5,833 nt of DNA, from positions 1 through 5,833 of the forward strand of contig JAQGMD010000277.1 in NCBI GenBank assembly GCA_028292565.1, given 5' to 3'. The position numbers and the translations under genes are program-made. Every line of letters begins with the position of its first letter. Position 1 is the stretch's first letter. The stretch is from Burkholderia sp. (GTDB lineage Bacteria > Pseudomonadota > Gammaproteobacteria > Burkholderiales > Burkholderiaceae). Of this stretch, positions 1 through 5,833 are shown in pieces. A model generated the notes under the pieces. That model was given only the letters and a program-made list of their open reading frames with translations, searched no databases and was not told the DNA's origin.

Positions 1-349
1 TGACTCCTCCTCACGCCTTGCACCGCATCCCGCGACGGCCGCCAAATTGCCCAACTTATTCCTGCGCGGCGCCTAACGCTCGAGCAGTTGTTCGAGGGTT
101 TCAGGTGCGGCAGAGATCGGCCAACAGCCGCCATTGCAATTCCAATCGCAAAGCGGACATTCAACTTCGCACGTTTCATAGGGATGCATGTGGGCGTGTC
201 CGTCTTTCACAGAGTTTTAGGTTATGCAATGGCTCCGTCATTAATCTCGTGACGACCTTGTCACACTGGTATACAGTCTTGCTCCAAGGAAACTAAAAGC
301 ATCGTAGTGAAACGCCTAGCCGCGAGGCACGGATCAGGAAAGCAGCTTC
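1..349. other. Leader region without a supportable gene
   Basis: I see no convincing gene in these 349 bases. The only sizeable open frame, TTG at 18 to 296 on the + strand, is rich in Arg, Cys and Ser, has no recognisable domain and no clear ribosome binding site, and looks like chance translation. The stretch is visibly less G+C-rich than the gene that follows. A TATACA at 270-275 could be a -10 box for the downstream gene, but the best -35 at a 17-base spacing (TCGTGA, 247-252) is poor. A TTGTCA at 258-263 has no matching -10. Transcription signals therefore remain unassigned. A short inverted repeat (CTCGA 79-83, TCGAG 92-96) is too weak to interpret. Confidence 0.5.
336..341 (+). promoter_or_regulatory. 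Ribosome binding site of the GGDEF/EAL gene
   Basis: AGGAAA lies 8 bases before the GTG at 350 and is the only Shine-Dalgarno-like element nearby. An in-frame TAG at 317-319 excludes a longer protein, and no other start codon lies between that stop and 350 in this frame. The GTG start is therefore well supported. Confidence 0.65.
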
Positions 350-2650
350 GTGGGAACCTTCAAAGACATCGCGCATTGGCGCACCCGGGTGTTTTCGTCC
401 TTGCTCTCCGTTATGGCGATGCTGGGAACGTTCGCGGCCGTACCCAGTATGGCGCTGGCCTCGATCGAGGGCTTGTGGGCGGTCGTCGCCATGGACGCGG
501 TAACGCTGACATCGCTGCTCGCGCTCTGGCACTTCAAGCGCGTGCCGTACCGGATACGGGTGCTGGGTTTCCTCGCGATCCTGTACCTCATCGGCATTGG
601 CCTGATGCTGACCATCGGCCCAGTCAGCCAGATCTACCTGATCGCCCCGCCGATGCTCGCGGTGGTGTTGTTGGGCATCTGGCCGGCGCTTGCCGCGCTG
701 GGCTTCAGCGCGCTAGCCATCCTGGGCCTCAGCCTGACGGGCCACGCCAAGCTGTACGTGACCGGAATGCCCGAATATGAGCTGCTTCCGTCGCTGATTG
801 TCACGCTGAACTATTTGTGCATCGGCATCCTCATCACAACGACCTGCGGGTCCCTCCTGAAGTTATTGGCGCGCTCGCTCGACGAACTGCGCACTTTCGC
901 CGACTCGCTCGAACAACGACAGGACGAATTACAGGCGCTGAACGCAGAGTTACGTCTGACCGCAGCGGCGGTGGCGCGCCTGAACGACATGGTCCTGATC
1001 GCAAAAGTGGTGGACACCACCGGGGCCGAGCAACCGATCATCTTCGCTAACGATGCCTTCCTGCGCCGTACCGGGTACGAACGCAGGGACGTGATCGGCC
1101 GCAGCATGCGCCTGCTGCACGGGGAGGACACCGATCCGGCCGAGGTCGGGCGGGTCACGGCGGCTATGGCGCGCATTGAGACGGTGAAGGCGGAGCTGGT
1201 GAATTACACCAAGTCGGGCGAGCCGTACTGGGTCGAGATGGAAATGGTGCCGTTCACCGATGAGGGCGGCAGGAATACGCACTGGGTGGTGGTGGGGCGC
1301 GACATCACGGAGCGCAAGAAATCGGCCAAGGACATCCATCGCCTCGCGTTCTTCGACGTACTGACCGGCCTGCCCAACCGCCGTCTGCTGATGGACCGCC
1401 TCGCCGCATTGCTCGCACGCGCCCACGCAGGCGACGGCTTCGGCGCGGTGCTGTTCATCGACCTTGATCATTTCAAGTTCGTCAACGACGCGCGCGGCCA
1501 TGCGACTGGCGACGCAATGCTCAAGAGTGCGGCGCAGCGCCTGTCACGTCTGATGCGCAAGGGCGAGACTGTGGCCCGGCTCGGCGGCGACGAGTTCGTC
1601 GTACTGCTGGCGCAACTGGGGCCCGACATCGAGAGCGCCACCGGGGCCGCGCTGACAGTCGCCGAGAAAATCCGCGGTGCACTGCTCCAGGACTTCGAGA
1701 TCGAGGGCCAATCCTATAACTCATCGGCAAGCATAGGCGTCGCGCTGCTGCCCAAGGCCGGCCAAACCGCGCACGACCTGTTGCGCGAGGCTGACACGGC
1801 GATGTACCGCGCCAAGTCCGGGGGGCGCAACGGCGTGGCATTCTTCGAGGCGACGATGCAGGCCGAGGTCGAACGCCGGTTGACGCTCGAGCGCGAGCTG
1901 GCCGCCGCGCTCGAGCGCGGCGAGCTGGCCATGCACCTGCAATTGCAGGTTGACCGCGACGAACTGCCGGTCGGTGCCGAGCTGCTGATGCGCTGGCGCC
2001 GCGCCGACGGAACCATGGTGCCGCCGGACGTGTTTATTCCGCTTGCCGAAGCGACCGGCCTGATCCTGCCGCTCGGCTACTGGGCCTTGCGCCAGGCCTG
2101 CCTGGCCTGGCTGCGGCTGGCGGAGGCCGGCCATCCGCTGCCGCTGTCGGTCAATGTCAGCCCGTCCCAGTTCCGCCAGCCCGACTTCGTCGCGCAAGTG
2201 CGCGCAGTGCTCGCCGAAACCGGCGCCCCGGCAAGCGAGCTGATCTTCGAGGTTACCGAGGGCCTGCTGATCGACAATCTCGAGGACACCGTCGCCCGCA
2301 TGCATGAACTGGCCGCGCTGGGCATACGCTTCTCGATCGACGACTTCGGCACCGGCTATTCGAACCTGGCTTACCTGAAGCGGATGCCGCTGTACGAACT
2401 CAAGATCGACAAGAGCTTCATCGGCGATACGCCGGGAGACGCCAACGGGACCGCCATTGTCCAGTCGATCCTGGCGATGGCCGGCCACCTCGGGTTGCGT
2501 GTGGTGGCGGAAGGTGTGGAGACTCGCGCGCAGGCGGCGTTCCTGTCGGCCAATGGCAGCTCCGGAATGCAGGGGTACCTGTTCGCGCGACCGATGCCGC
2601 TGGCGGACATCATCGCGCTGCTGATTGCGCGGCCGGATACACTGCGGTAG
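350..2650 (+). CDS. Membrane-anchored PAS-GGDEF-EAL cyclic-di-GMP enzyme
   Basis: A 766-residue signalling protein that probably makes and/or breaks down cyclic-di-GMP at the inner membrane. About six hydrophobic segments (roughly 15-37, 41-60, 71-90, 94-112, 113-130, 146-170) form an N-terminal sensor region I cannot assign to a named family. A helical linker (171-211) follows, then a PAS domain (about 212-323) ending in the usual DIT-ER junction. The GGDEF domain (about 330-498) has an intact GGDEF at 412-416, and the metal-binding FIDLD lies at 369-373. The inhibitory site reads R403..E406, RxxE rather than RxxD. The EAL domain (about 510-760) reads ELL at 544-546, but the residues expected for phosphodiesterase activity are present: Q531, E544, N602, E634, D664, D665, K685, E721 and Q741. 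Both halves could be active; the net direction is not predictable. The GTG start is set by AGGAAA at 336 and a TAG at 317. No partner gene is linked. Confidence 0.93.
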   Translation: MGTFKDIAHWRTRVFSSLLSVMAMLGTFAAVPSMALASIEGLWAVVAMDAVTLTSLLALWHFKRVPYRIRVLGFLAILYLIGIGLMLTIGPVSQIYLIAPPMLAVVLLGIWPALAALGFSALAILGLSLTGHAKLYVTGMPEYELLPSLIVTLNYLCIGILITTTCGSLLKLLARSLDELRTFADSLEQRQDELQALNAELRLTAAAVARLNDMVLIAKVVDTTGAEQPIIFANDAFLRRTGYERRDVIGRSMRLLHGEDTDPAEVGRVTAAMARIETVKAELVNYTKSGEPYWVEMEMVPFTDEGGRNTHWVVVGRDITERKKSAKDIHRLAFFDVLTGLPNRRLLMDRLAALLARAHAGDGFGAVLFIDLDHFKFVNDARGHATGDAMLKSAAQRLSRLMRKGETVARLGGDEFVVLLAQLGPDIESATGAALTVAEKIRGALLQDFEIEGQSYNSSASIGVALLPKAGQTAHDLLREADTAMYRAKSGGRNGVAFFEATMQAEVERRLTLERELAAALERGELAMHLQLQVDRDELPVGAELLMRWRRADGTMVPPDVFIPLAEATGLILPLGYWALRQACLAWLRLAEAGHPLPLSVNVSPSQFRQPDFVAQVRAVLAETGAPASELIFEVTEGLLIDNLEDTVARMHELAALGIRFSIDDFGTGYSNLAYLKRMPLYELKIDKSFIGDTPGDANGTAIVQSILAMAGHLGLRVVAEGVETRAQAAFLSANGSSGMQGYLFARPMPLADIIALLIARPDTLR

Positions 2651-2658
2651 TACTACTG

Positions 2659-3216
<558 letters not shown>

Positions 3217-3227
3217 GTGTGAATCCT

Positions 3228-3243
3228 GCCACTCTCGAGTGGC
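3228..3243. repeat. Perfect 7-bp inverted repeat downstream of etfA remnant
   Basis: GCCACTC (3228-3234) and GAGTGGC (3237-3243) are perfect reverse complements separated by two bases, so a six-pair stem with a four-base loop is plausible. It lies 12 bases after the etfA stop, where a terminator might be expected, but no T-run follows on either strand. I therefore do not call it an intrinsic terminator. Confidence 0.5.
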
Positions 3244-3276
3244 TATGGCGGTAGGGCCGCCCCGGTGCGTTAGCCA
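3240..3276. repeat. Nested inverted repeats (possible stem-loop)
   Basis: An outer pair TGGCTA (3240-3245) and TAGCCA (3271-3276) encloses an inner pair GGCGG (3247-3251) and CCGCC (3257-3261). The 3' arm of the preceding 3228-3243 repeat overlaps the outer arm, so the two folds would exclude one another. No U-tract or known RNA motif is present. The function is unknown. Confidence 0.35.
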
Positions 3277-3296
3277 TCGGTAGAGGGACTACGCGT

Positions 3297-3395
3297 TTAT
3301 CGTGCAGCGTATAGCTCGGCTGCGTATTCTTTTAGTTCCCGCGTCTCCCTTTCCGCGTCTTCAACGCGGATTCACAGGCGATCCCGTTCGGATGC
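3297..3395 (-). pseudogene. Remnant of a KfrA-like coiled-coil gene tail
   Basis: Read on the minus strand from 3395, this gives ASERDRL, a TGA stop, then IRVEDAERETREL, KEYAAELYAAR and a TAA at 3299-3297. It aligns without gaps to the C-terminus of the longer neighbouring gene (ESERDGLRIRAEVAEKGAREL, then KAHAAKRAAGR), with SERD, IR, AE, REL and AA shared. The internal TGA sits exactly where the neighbour has an Arg CGA, so a single transition could explain it. Upstream of about 3398 the similarity fades. I infer the surviving end of a second, related gene or an old partial duplication. It is too short to encode a functional DNA-binding protein. Confidence 0.6.
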
Positions 3396-3476
3396 ACATA
3401 TGCCGGCGCGCCGGTTGGGGTACCTCGTGAGAATGGAGATATAGCGGAGCCAAAAGAATGAATGCCGAGCGATCCG

Positions 3477-4566
3477 TTACATGTCAGTAGAAGCACTGCG
3501 CGTTTTGCGTCCCGCCGCCCGCTTGGCTGCATGTGCTTTCAGTTCGCGCGCGCCCTTTTCTGCCACTTCTGCACGGATTCGTAGGCCATCGCGTTCCGAT
3601 TCCAAGGAAGCCACACGAATGGCTGCTTCGGTCAATTTCCCCTGGGCGTCCTGGAATTCGCGCGCCGCTCGTTCGGTATTCGCTTTCGCTGCCTGCAACT
3701 GCCCTTCCAGCATCCCGACCTGCTGGCGAATATCACCGAGTTGCCGCTGCAGCGCGTGCGTCTCGACGCCGATATTGTTCGTGCATACTGGCGGCCTCGC
3801 CCCGCGCTGCGTCGAGTTCCTTTTGCAGCCGGGCTGCAGTACGGCGTTCCCGGTCGACTTCCAGAAGCGCGCGCTTCTCGACTGTCCGGTAGCGTTCCTC
3901 GGCAAGCAGCGACTCACTGCGCAGCCTTTCAATTTCCGCCGCGAAGTACTGGCGTGCGCTTTCGGTCGCCTGCCGGTGCACGGCGATGTCCGATTGCGCC
4001 TGCGACAGCTGTGCTTCGAGCATTTCTCGCGTCGCGCCGTCGGCCGCCAGTTGCTGCTGCATCGCGCTTACCTGTCCCCGCGCCTGCGCCAGGTCCGACT
4101 GTGCCTGATCGTTTGCAGTGCGCAGTGCGTCGCGCTGCGTTTCGGCGTGTGCCAACGCGCTTTTTGCTTCCATCACCGAGGCCCGCGCCTCCGCCTCGTG
4201 CTCTCTGAGCGACGCCTTGGCCCGGTCCTGCGCCAGGTCCCACAGTGCCGCCGCCAGTTCGCCGGCGCGCGCCTTGAGCTCTTCAGGCAGGTCGGGGTGC
4301 GCGATCCGCACCCGGCTTTTCTCGCGCAGGACGTCCCAGAATTTACCCAGCGCTTCGGCCGGCGTGCTCATGCTGCCCTTTTTCACGTACTGGTACAGCT
4401 TGTTCGCGGTCGGCGTGATCCCGTACCCGAAGAACATCACCGTACACACCTCGCGGTACAGCGCCTGTGTGTGCGGGAATTTCTCGCGCAGCGCTTCAAC
4501 GTCGGCAATGAGCTGTTGTTCAGCGGCGGCGAGCGGATCCATCGGCGTACGTGACGGTCGCGCCAT
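3477..4566 (-). pseudogene. KfrA-type DNA-binding coiled-coil protein, frameshifted
   Basis: The N-terminal part (about residues 15-115, with FFGYGITPTANKLYQYV and a conserved-looking KKGSMSTPAEAL) resembles the KfrA N-terminal DNA-binding domain known from plasmid replication and partition regions. A long Ala/Glu/Gln/Arg-rich coiled coil follows (about 100-345), then a basic tail (KAHAAKRAAGRKTR). The reading frame breaks near 3769: the starting frame ends at TGA 3735-3733, while the coiled coil continues in another frame to TAA 3479-3477. Removing one base from the CC at 3769-3770 (+ strand) gives one continuous protein of 362 residues. The start is taken as ATG 4566-4564 (MARPSRTP); an ATG at 4542-4540 is the alternative, and neither has a clear ribosome binding site. 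Such proteins bind DNA, repress their own promoter and polymerise through the coil. As read, the product would keep the DNA-binding domain but lose the last quarter of the coil. A sequencing error is possible. Confidence 0.72.
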
Positions 4567-4638
4567 GGGGGAACTGCGAGGTTCGGAACTGATCAGGAGG
4601 GGTACGCGGAGAATCCGAAATGGGGGGCGGCAGCAGGA

Positions 4639-4707
4639 AGGAAGGGCCGTTCCGGAGGGGGCCCGTCGGAGCGCGGCCGTCGCCGTCCTGACAGGAAGGG
4701 CGGTCCC
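4639..4707. repeat. Pair of 15-bp direct repeats upstream of the kfrA-like gene
   Basis: AGGAAGGGCCGTTCC (4639-4653) and AGGAAGGGCGGTCCC (4693-4707) match at 13 of 15 positions and start 54 bases apart. They lie about 75-140 bases ahead of the start of the minus-strand kfrA-like gene, in a G+C-rich stretch without a supportable gene. KfrA-family proteins are known to autoregulate, so these could be operator half-sites, but that is inference. G+C-rich background makes chance similarity more likely. Confidence 0.35.
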
Positions 4708-4736
4708 TTCACCCCGCACTGGGCAGCCAGCAACAC

Positions 4737-4765
4737 TTCATCGGTAGCGGCGAAATGTGTATAAT
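4737..4765 (+). promoter_or_regulatory. Promoter of the vapBC operon
   Basis: A perfect TATAAT lies at 4760-4765, and TTCATC at 4737-4742 sits at the ideal 17-base spacing as a weak -35 (three of six consensus bases). Transcription would begin around 4772, inside the operator repeat and about 23 bases before the vapB ATG. This is the best sigma-70 promoter in the window. Confidence 0.7.
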
Positions 4766-4784
4766 TTAACAGATTGATACACAT
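4755..4784. promoter_or_regulatory. Operator: perfect 8-bp inverted repeat over the -10 box
   Basis: ATGTGTAT (4755-4762) and ATACACAT (4777-4784) are exact reverse complements separated by 14 bases. The left arm overlaps the TATAAT box and the right arm abuts the ribosome binding site. VapB antitoxins bind palindromes of this kind and, with VapC, repress their own promoter. The placement would let the complex block RNA polymerase directly. Confidence 0.72.
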
Positions 4785-4789
4785 GGAGG
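4785..4789 (+). promoter_or_regulatory. Ribosome binding site of vapB
   Basis: GGAGG, five bases before ATG 4795. It decides the start in favour of 4795 over the in-frame ATG at 4783 and the TTG at 4774, which lie at or upstream of this site. Confidence 0.85.
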
Positions 4790-4794
4790 CTGGA

Positions 4795-4986
4795 ATGCGA
4801 ACCAACATCGTCATCGACGACAAGCTCATGGACGAGGTCTTGAAAGCTACGGGCCTGCAGACCAAACGTGAAGCGGTCGAATTAGGCCTGAAGACATTGA
4901 TCAGGATAAAGAAACAAGAAGGAATTAAGGCCTTTCGCGGCCGTTTAAAATGGGATGGTGATCTTGAGTCGATGAGAAGCGAATAA
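4795..4986 (+). CDS. vapB: VapB-family type II antitoxin
   Basis: A 63-residue antitoxin. It should bind and neutralise the VapC ribonuclease and bind the operator just upstream. The N-terminus (MRTNIVIDDKLMDEVL) has the beta-strand plus helix pattern of a ribbon-helix-helix DNA-binding fold. A second helix follows (TKREAVELGLKTLIRI). The C-terminal segment (FRGRLKWDGDLESMR) is the typical toxin-binding tail of this VapB family, with the G-x-x-x-W-x-G-D-L pattern. GGAGG at 4785 fixes the ATG at 4795. The TAA overlaps the vapC ATG by one base (TAATG), which indicates translational coupling. Length and tail are normal, so the antitoxin looks functional. Confidence 0.92.
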   Translation: MRTNIVIDDKLMDEVLKATGLQTKREAVELGLKTLIRIKKQEGIKAFRGRLKWDGDLESMRSE

Positions 4987-5387
4987 TGATCATCGTAGAC
5001 TCAAGCGTCTGGATCGATTACTTCAATGGCAAGGATACTTCTCAGACGAACAAACTTGACGCTTTACTTGGGATCGAGCCAGTTGCCATCGGTGATCTCA
5101 TACTAATGGAAGTACTTCAAGGTTTTCGCTCGGACTCGGACTTTCAAAAGGCAAAAGACCTCATGGCTTCCTTGACTATATTCAACATGCTCGGGTCCGA
5201 AAATGCCCTAACAGGCGCGGAGAATTTTCGTGCTCTTCGCAAACGAGGTATCACAATACGCAAAACGGCAGACGTCATCATCGCTACCTACTGCATCAAA
5301 GGAATGCACTCCCTTCTTTTTGCAGATAAGGATTTCCTGCCCTTCGTCGAACATCTCGGCTTGCGGGCTGTGGGATGCGATACATAA
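4986..5387 (+). CDS. vapC: VapC-family PIN-domain toxin ribonuclease
   Basis: A 133-residue PIN-domain endoribonuclease, normal length for VapC. It acts in the cytoplasm when VapB is degraded; known VapC toxins cut tRNA or rRNA, but the target here cannot be read from sequence. The four acidic residues that bind the catalytic metal are visible: D5 in MIIVDSSVW, E42 in LMEVLQGF, D96 in TADVIIA and D114 in FADKDF. S7, W9 and D11 fit the family as well. It overlaps vapB by one base and has no ribosome binding site of its own, so it should be translated by coupling. Of the 120 bases at 5041-5160, 56 are G or C, far fewer than in the GGDEF/EAL gene, which suggests transfer from another background. 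All key residues are present, so it is probably active. Confidence 0.94.
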   Translation: MIIVDSSVWIDYFNGKDTSQTNKLDALLGIEPVAIGDLILMEVLQGFRSDSDFQKAKDLMASLTIFNMLGSENALTGAENFRALRKRGITIRKTADVIIATYCIKGMHSLLFADKDFLPFVEHLGLRAVGCDT

Positions 5388-5652
5388 CCGGTTCCCCTGA
5401 ACAGGTAGGATATTGGCCGGCGGGATGCATGGGACGCCGCGTACTAGTCACAGGCAGGCCGGATAGTTCATGCATGCGAACGAGCAGCGTGGGACCGATC
5501 GGGGTTTTGCGGTGGCGAATCTTGCTGACATGCGAACGGTCCACGTCCAATGCCGGGCCAGCCGAATCGCTTCGCATGCGTAAATGCGTTTTCAGTGCAT
5601 TCAGCAGATGACCAGGATTGAAGCCTCCATCCGGCGGCGGCGCAACGGCCAC
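5296..5652 (-). CDS. Small HTH-type protein, tail probably altered
   Basis: The front part (residues about 14-74) resembles a small XRE-like helix-turn-helix protein that I recall as frequent in Burkholderiales, with features such as LLNALKTHLRM, VSKIRHRKTPIG and LLVRMHELSGLPV. No ligand or target is known to me. Family members usually end soon after the LRxLMG-type segment. Here the matching stretch reads STRRPMHPAG and then continues for some 40 residues that do not look like the family. The last 30 or so run antisense through the end of vapC. I infer that the original 3' end was lost when the vapBC segment arrived. The expected Ser-Arg in the first HTH helix is Gly-Pro (SAGPALDV), which may weaken the fold. 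The start is a GTG at 5652 without a clear ribosome binding site; the frame stays open back to TAG 5703-5701. It may be a decaying gene. Confidence 0.5.
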   Translation of the reverse strand: MAVAPPPDGGFNPGHLLNALKTHLRMRSDSAGPALDVDRSHVSKIRHRKTPIGPTLLVRMHELSGLPVTSTRRPMHPAGQYPTCSGEPVMYRIPQPASRDVRRRAGNPYLQKEGSAFL

Positions 5653-5704
5653 GGTCTGTGTCGCGGAGATCAGTCTGGTCAGTTCATGCGGCCCAATCCG
5701 CTAA

Positions 5705-5833
5705 GGCGTGCGCGATATCAGCGACGCGAAAGCGCATGTCGACGAACTGGAACGGCGCAGCAACGAAGATGCGCTGACCGCACTGCCGAACCGGTACTGG
5801 CTGCAGACATACTTGCCACAGGCAATCGCGCGG
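5705..5833 (+). pseudogene. GGDEF diguanylate cyclase, 5'-truncated, runs off the window
   Basis: Forty-three codons of one frame reach the window end. They read as the typical linker between a PAS and a GGDEF domain (GVRDISDAKAHVDELERR) followed by the first GGDEF helix (NEDALTALPNRYWLQTYL). The usual DALTGLPNR has Ala for Gly. The GGDEF signature lies beyond the window. The expected PAS domain is absent: directly upstream is an in-frame TAA (5702-5704), and earlier plus-strand sequence gives nothing PAS-like. GTG 5708 is the only early start, with AAGG too close to be a good ribosome binding site. It is not a copy of the GGDEF/EAL gene at 350-2650; the linker and helix differ. I infer loss of the 5' part by rearrangement. 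A frameshift or a stop mutation is less likely because no PAS is seen in any frame. Confidence 0.65.

Noticed and set aside
71..226. GCCTAAC at 71-77 resembling one end of an integron attC site, with GTTATGC about 150 bases further on
   Set aside because: The second box has a mismatch, the spacing is longer than usual, and the sequence between is not an imperfect palindrome.
18..296. A 92-codon plus-strand open frame starting with TTG
   Set aside because: No domain, no ribosome binding site, and an Arg/Cys/Ser-rich composition typical of chance frames.
3228..3243. Intrinsic terminator after the etfA remnant
   Set aside because: The stem is good, but there is no T-run on either side.
3733..3790. 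Programmed frameshift in the KfrA-like gene
   Set aside because: No recognised slippery sequence or stimulator is visible, and nothing I know of the KfrA family suggests a need for it; a plain indel or read error is simpler.
3481..4554. A 357-codon plus-strand open frame
   Set aside because: It is antisense to the KfrA-like gene, whose minus-strand frames show a clear domain and coiled coil.
4567..4719. An N-terminal extension of the KfrA-like protein back to 4719
   Set aside because: The extra residues are Arg/Pro-rich, unlike any KfrA start, and ATG 4566 gives a sensible N-terminus.
5375..5611. A 78-codon plus-strand open frame after vapC
   Set aside because: It is opposite the HTH-like coding frame and shows no recognisable motif.

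Overview
This window looks like an accessory, partly decayed stretch of a high-G+C proteobacterial genome. The EtfA remnant, the KfrA-type coiled-coil protein and the small HTH protein all suggest a betaproteobacterium of the Burkholderiales, perhaps Oxalobacteraceae (Massilia-like). That placement comes from recalled family resemblance, not a search. One large gene and one toxin-antitoxin pair look intact. Nearly everything else is a gene end, a remnant or a frameshifted gene.

Layout. Bases 1-349 hold no supportable gene. Bases 350-2650 (+) encode a 766-residue membrane-anchored cyclic-di-GMP enzyme: about six membrane segments, a LOV-like PAS domain without the photoactive cysteine, GGDEF and EAL. 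Within about ten bases of its stop, the reading changes to the C-terminal FAD-binding part of electron transfer flavoprotein alpha subunit (etfA, 2659-3216, +), whose front is missing. Then comes a short region rich in inverted repeats. Next is a tail remnant of a coiled-coil gene (3297-3395, -) with an internal stop. After it lies a much longer KfrA-type DNA-binding coiled-coil gene (3477-4566, -) broken by a single-base frameshift near 3769. The remnant and the C-terminus of the long gene are recognisably homologous, so two related genes or a partial duplication once stood here.

From 4737 a compact vapBC type II toxin-antitoxin operon (+) follows, with a consensus -10 box inside a perfect 8+8 inverted repeat, which is the likely autoregulatory operator. 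It has clearly lower G+C than its surroundings and looks horizontally acquired. Converging on vapC is a small HTH-type protein gene (5296-5652, -) whose last part does not look like its family and overlaps vapC. At the right edge (5705-5833, +) a second diguanylate cyclase begins abruptly at its PAS-GGDEF linker, directly after an in-frame stop, and runs off the window.

Overall. I see no convincing new multi-gene system. The most informative signals are the sharp gene-end junctions (2650/2659, about 5390-5420, 5704/5705), the duplicated kfrA-like tail and the vapBC operator. Together they describe a recombination-prone mosaic. Signalling (c-di-GMP) and stability (vapBC) genes remain open there, while housekeeping and plasmid-type genes survive only as fragments.
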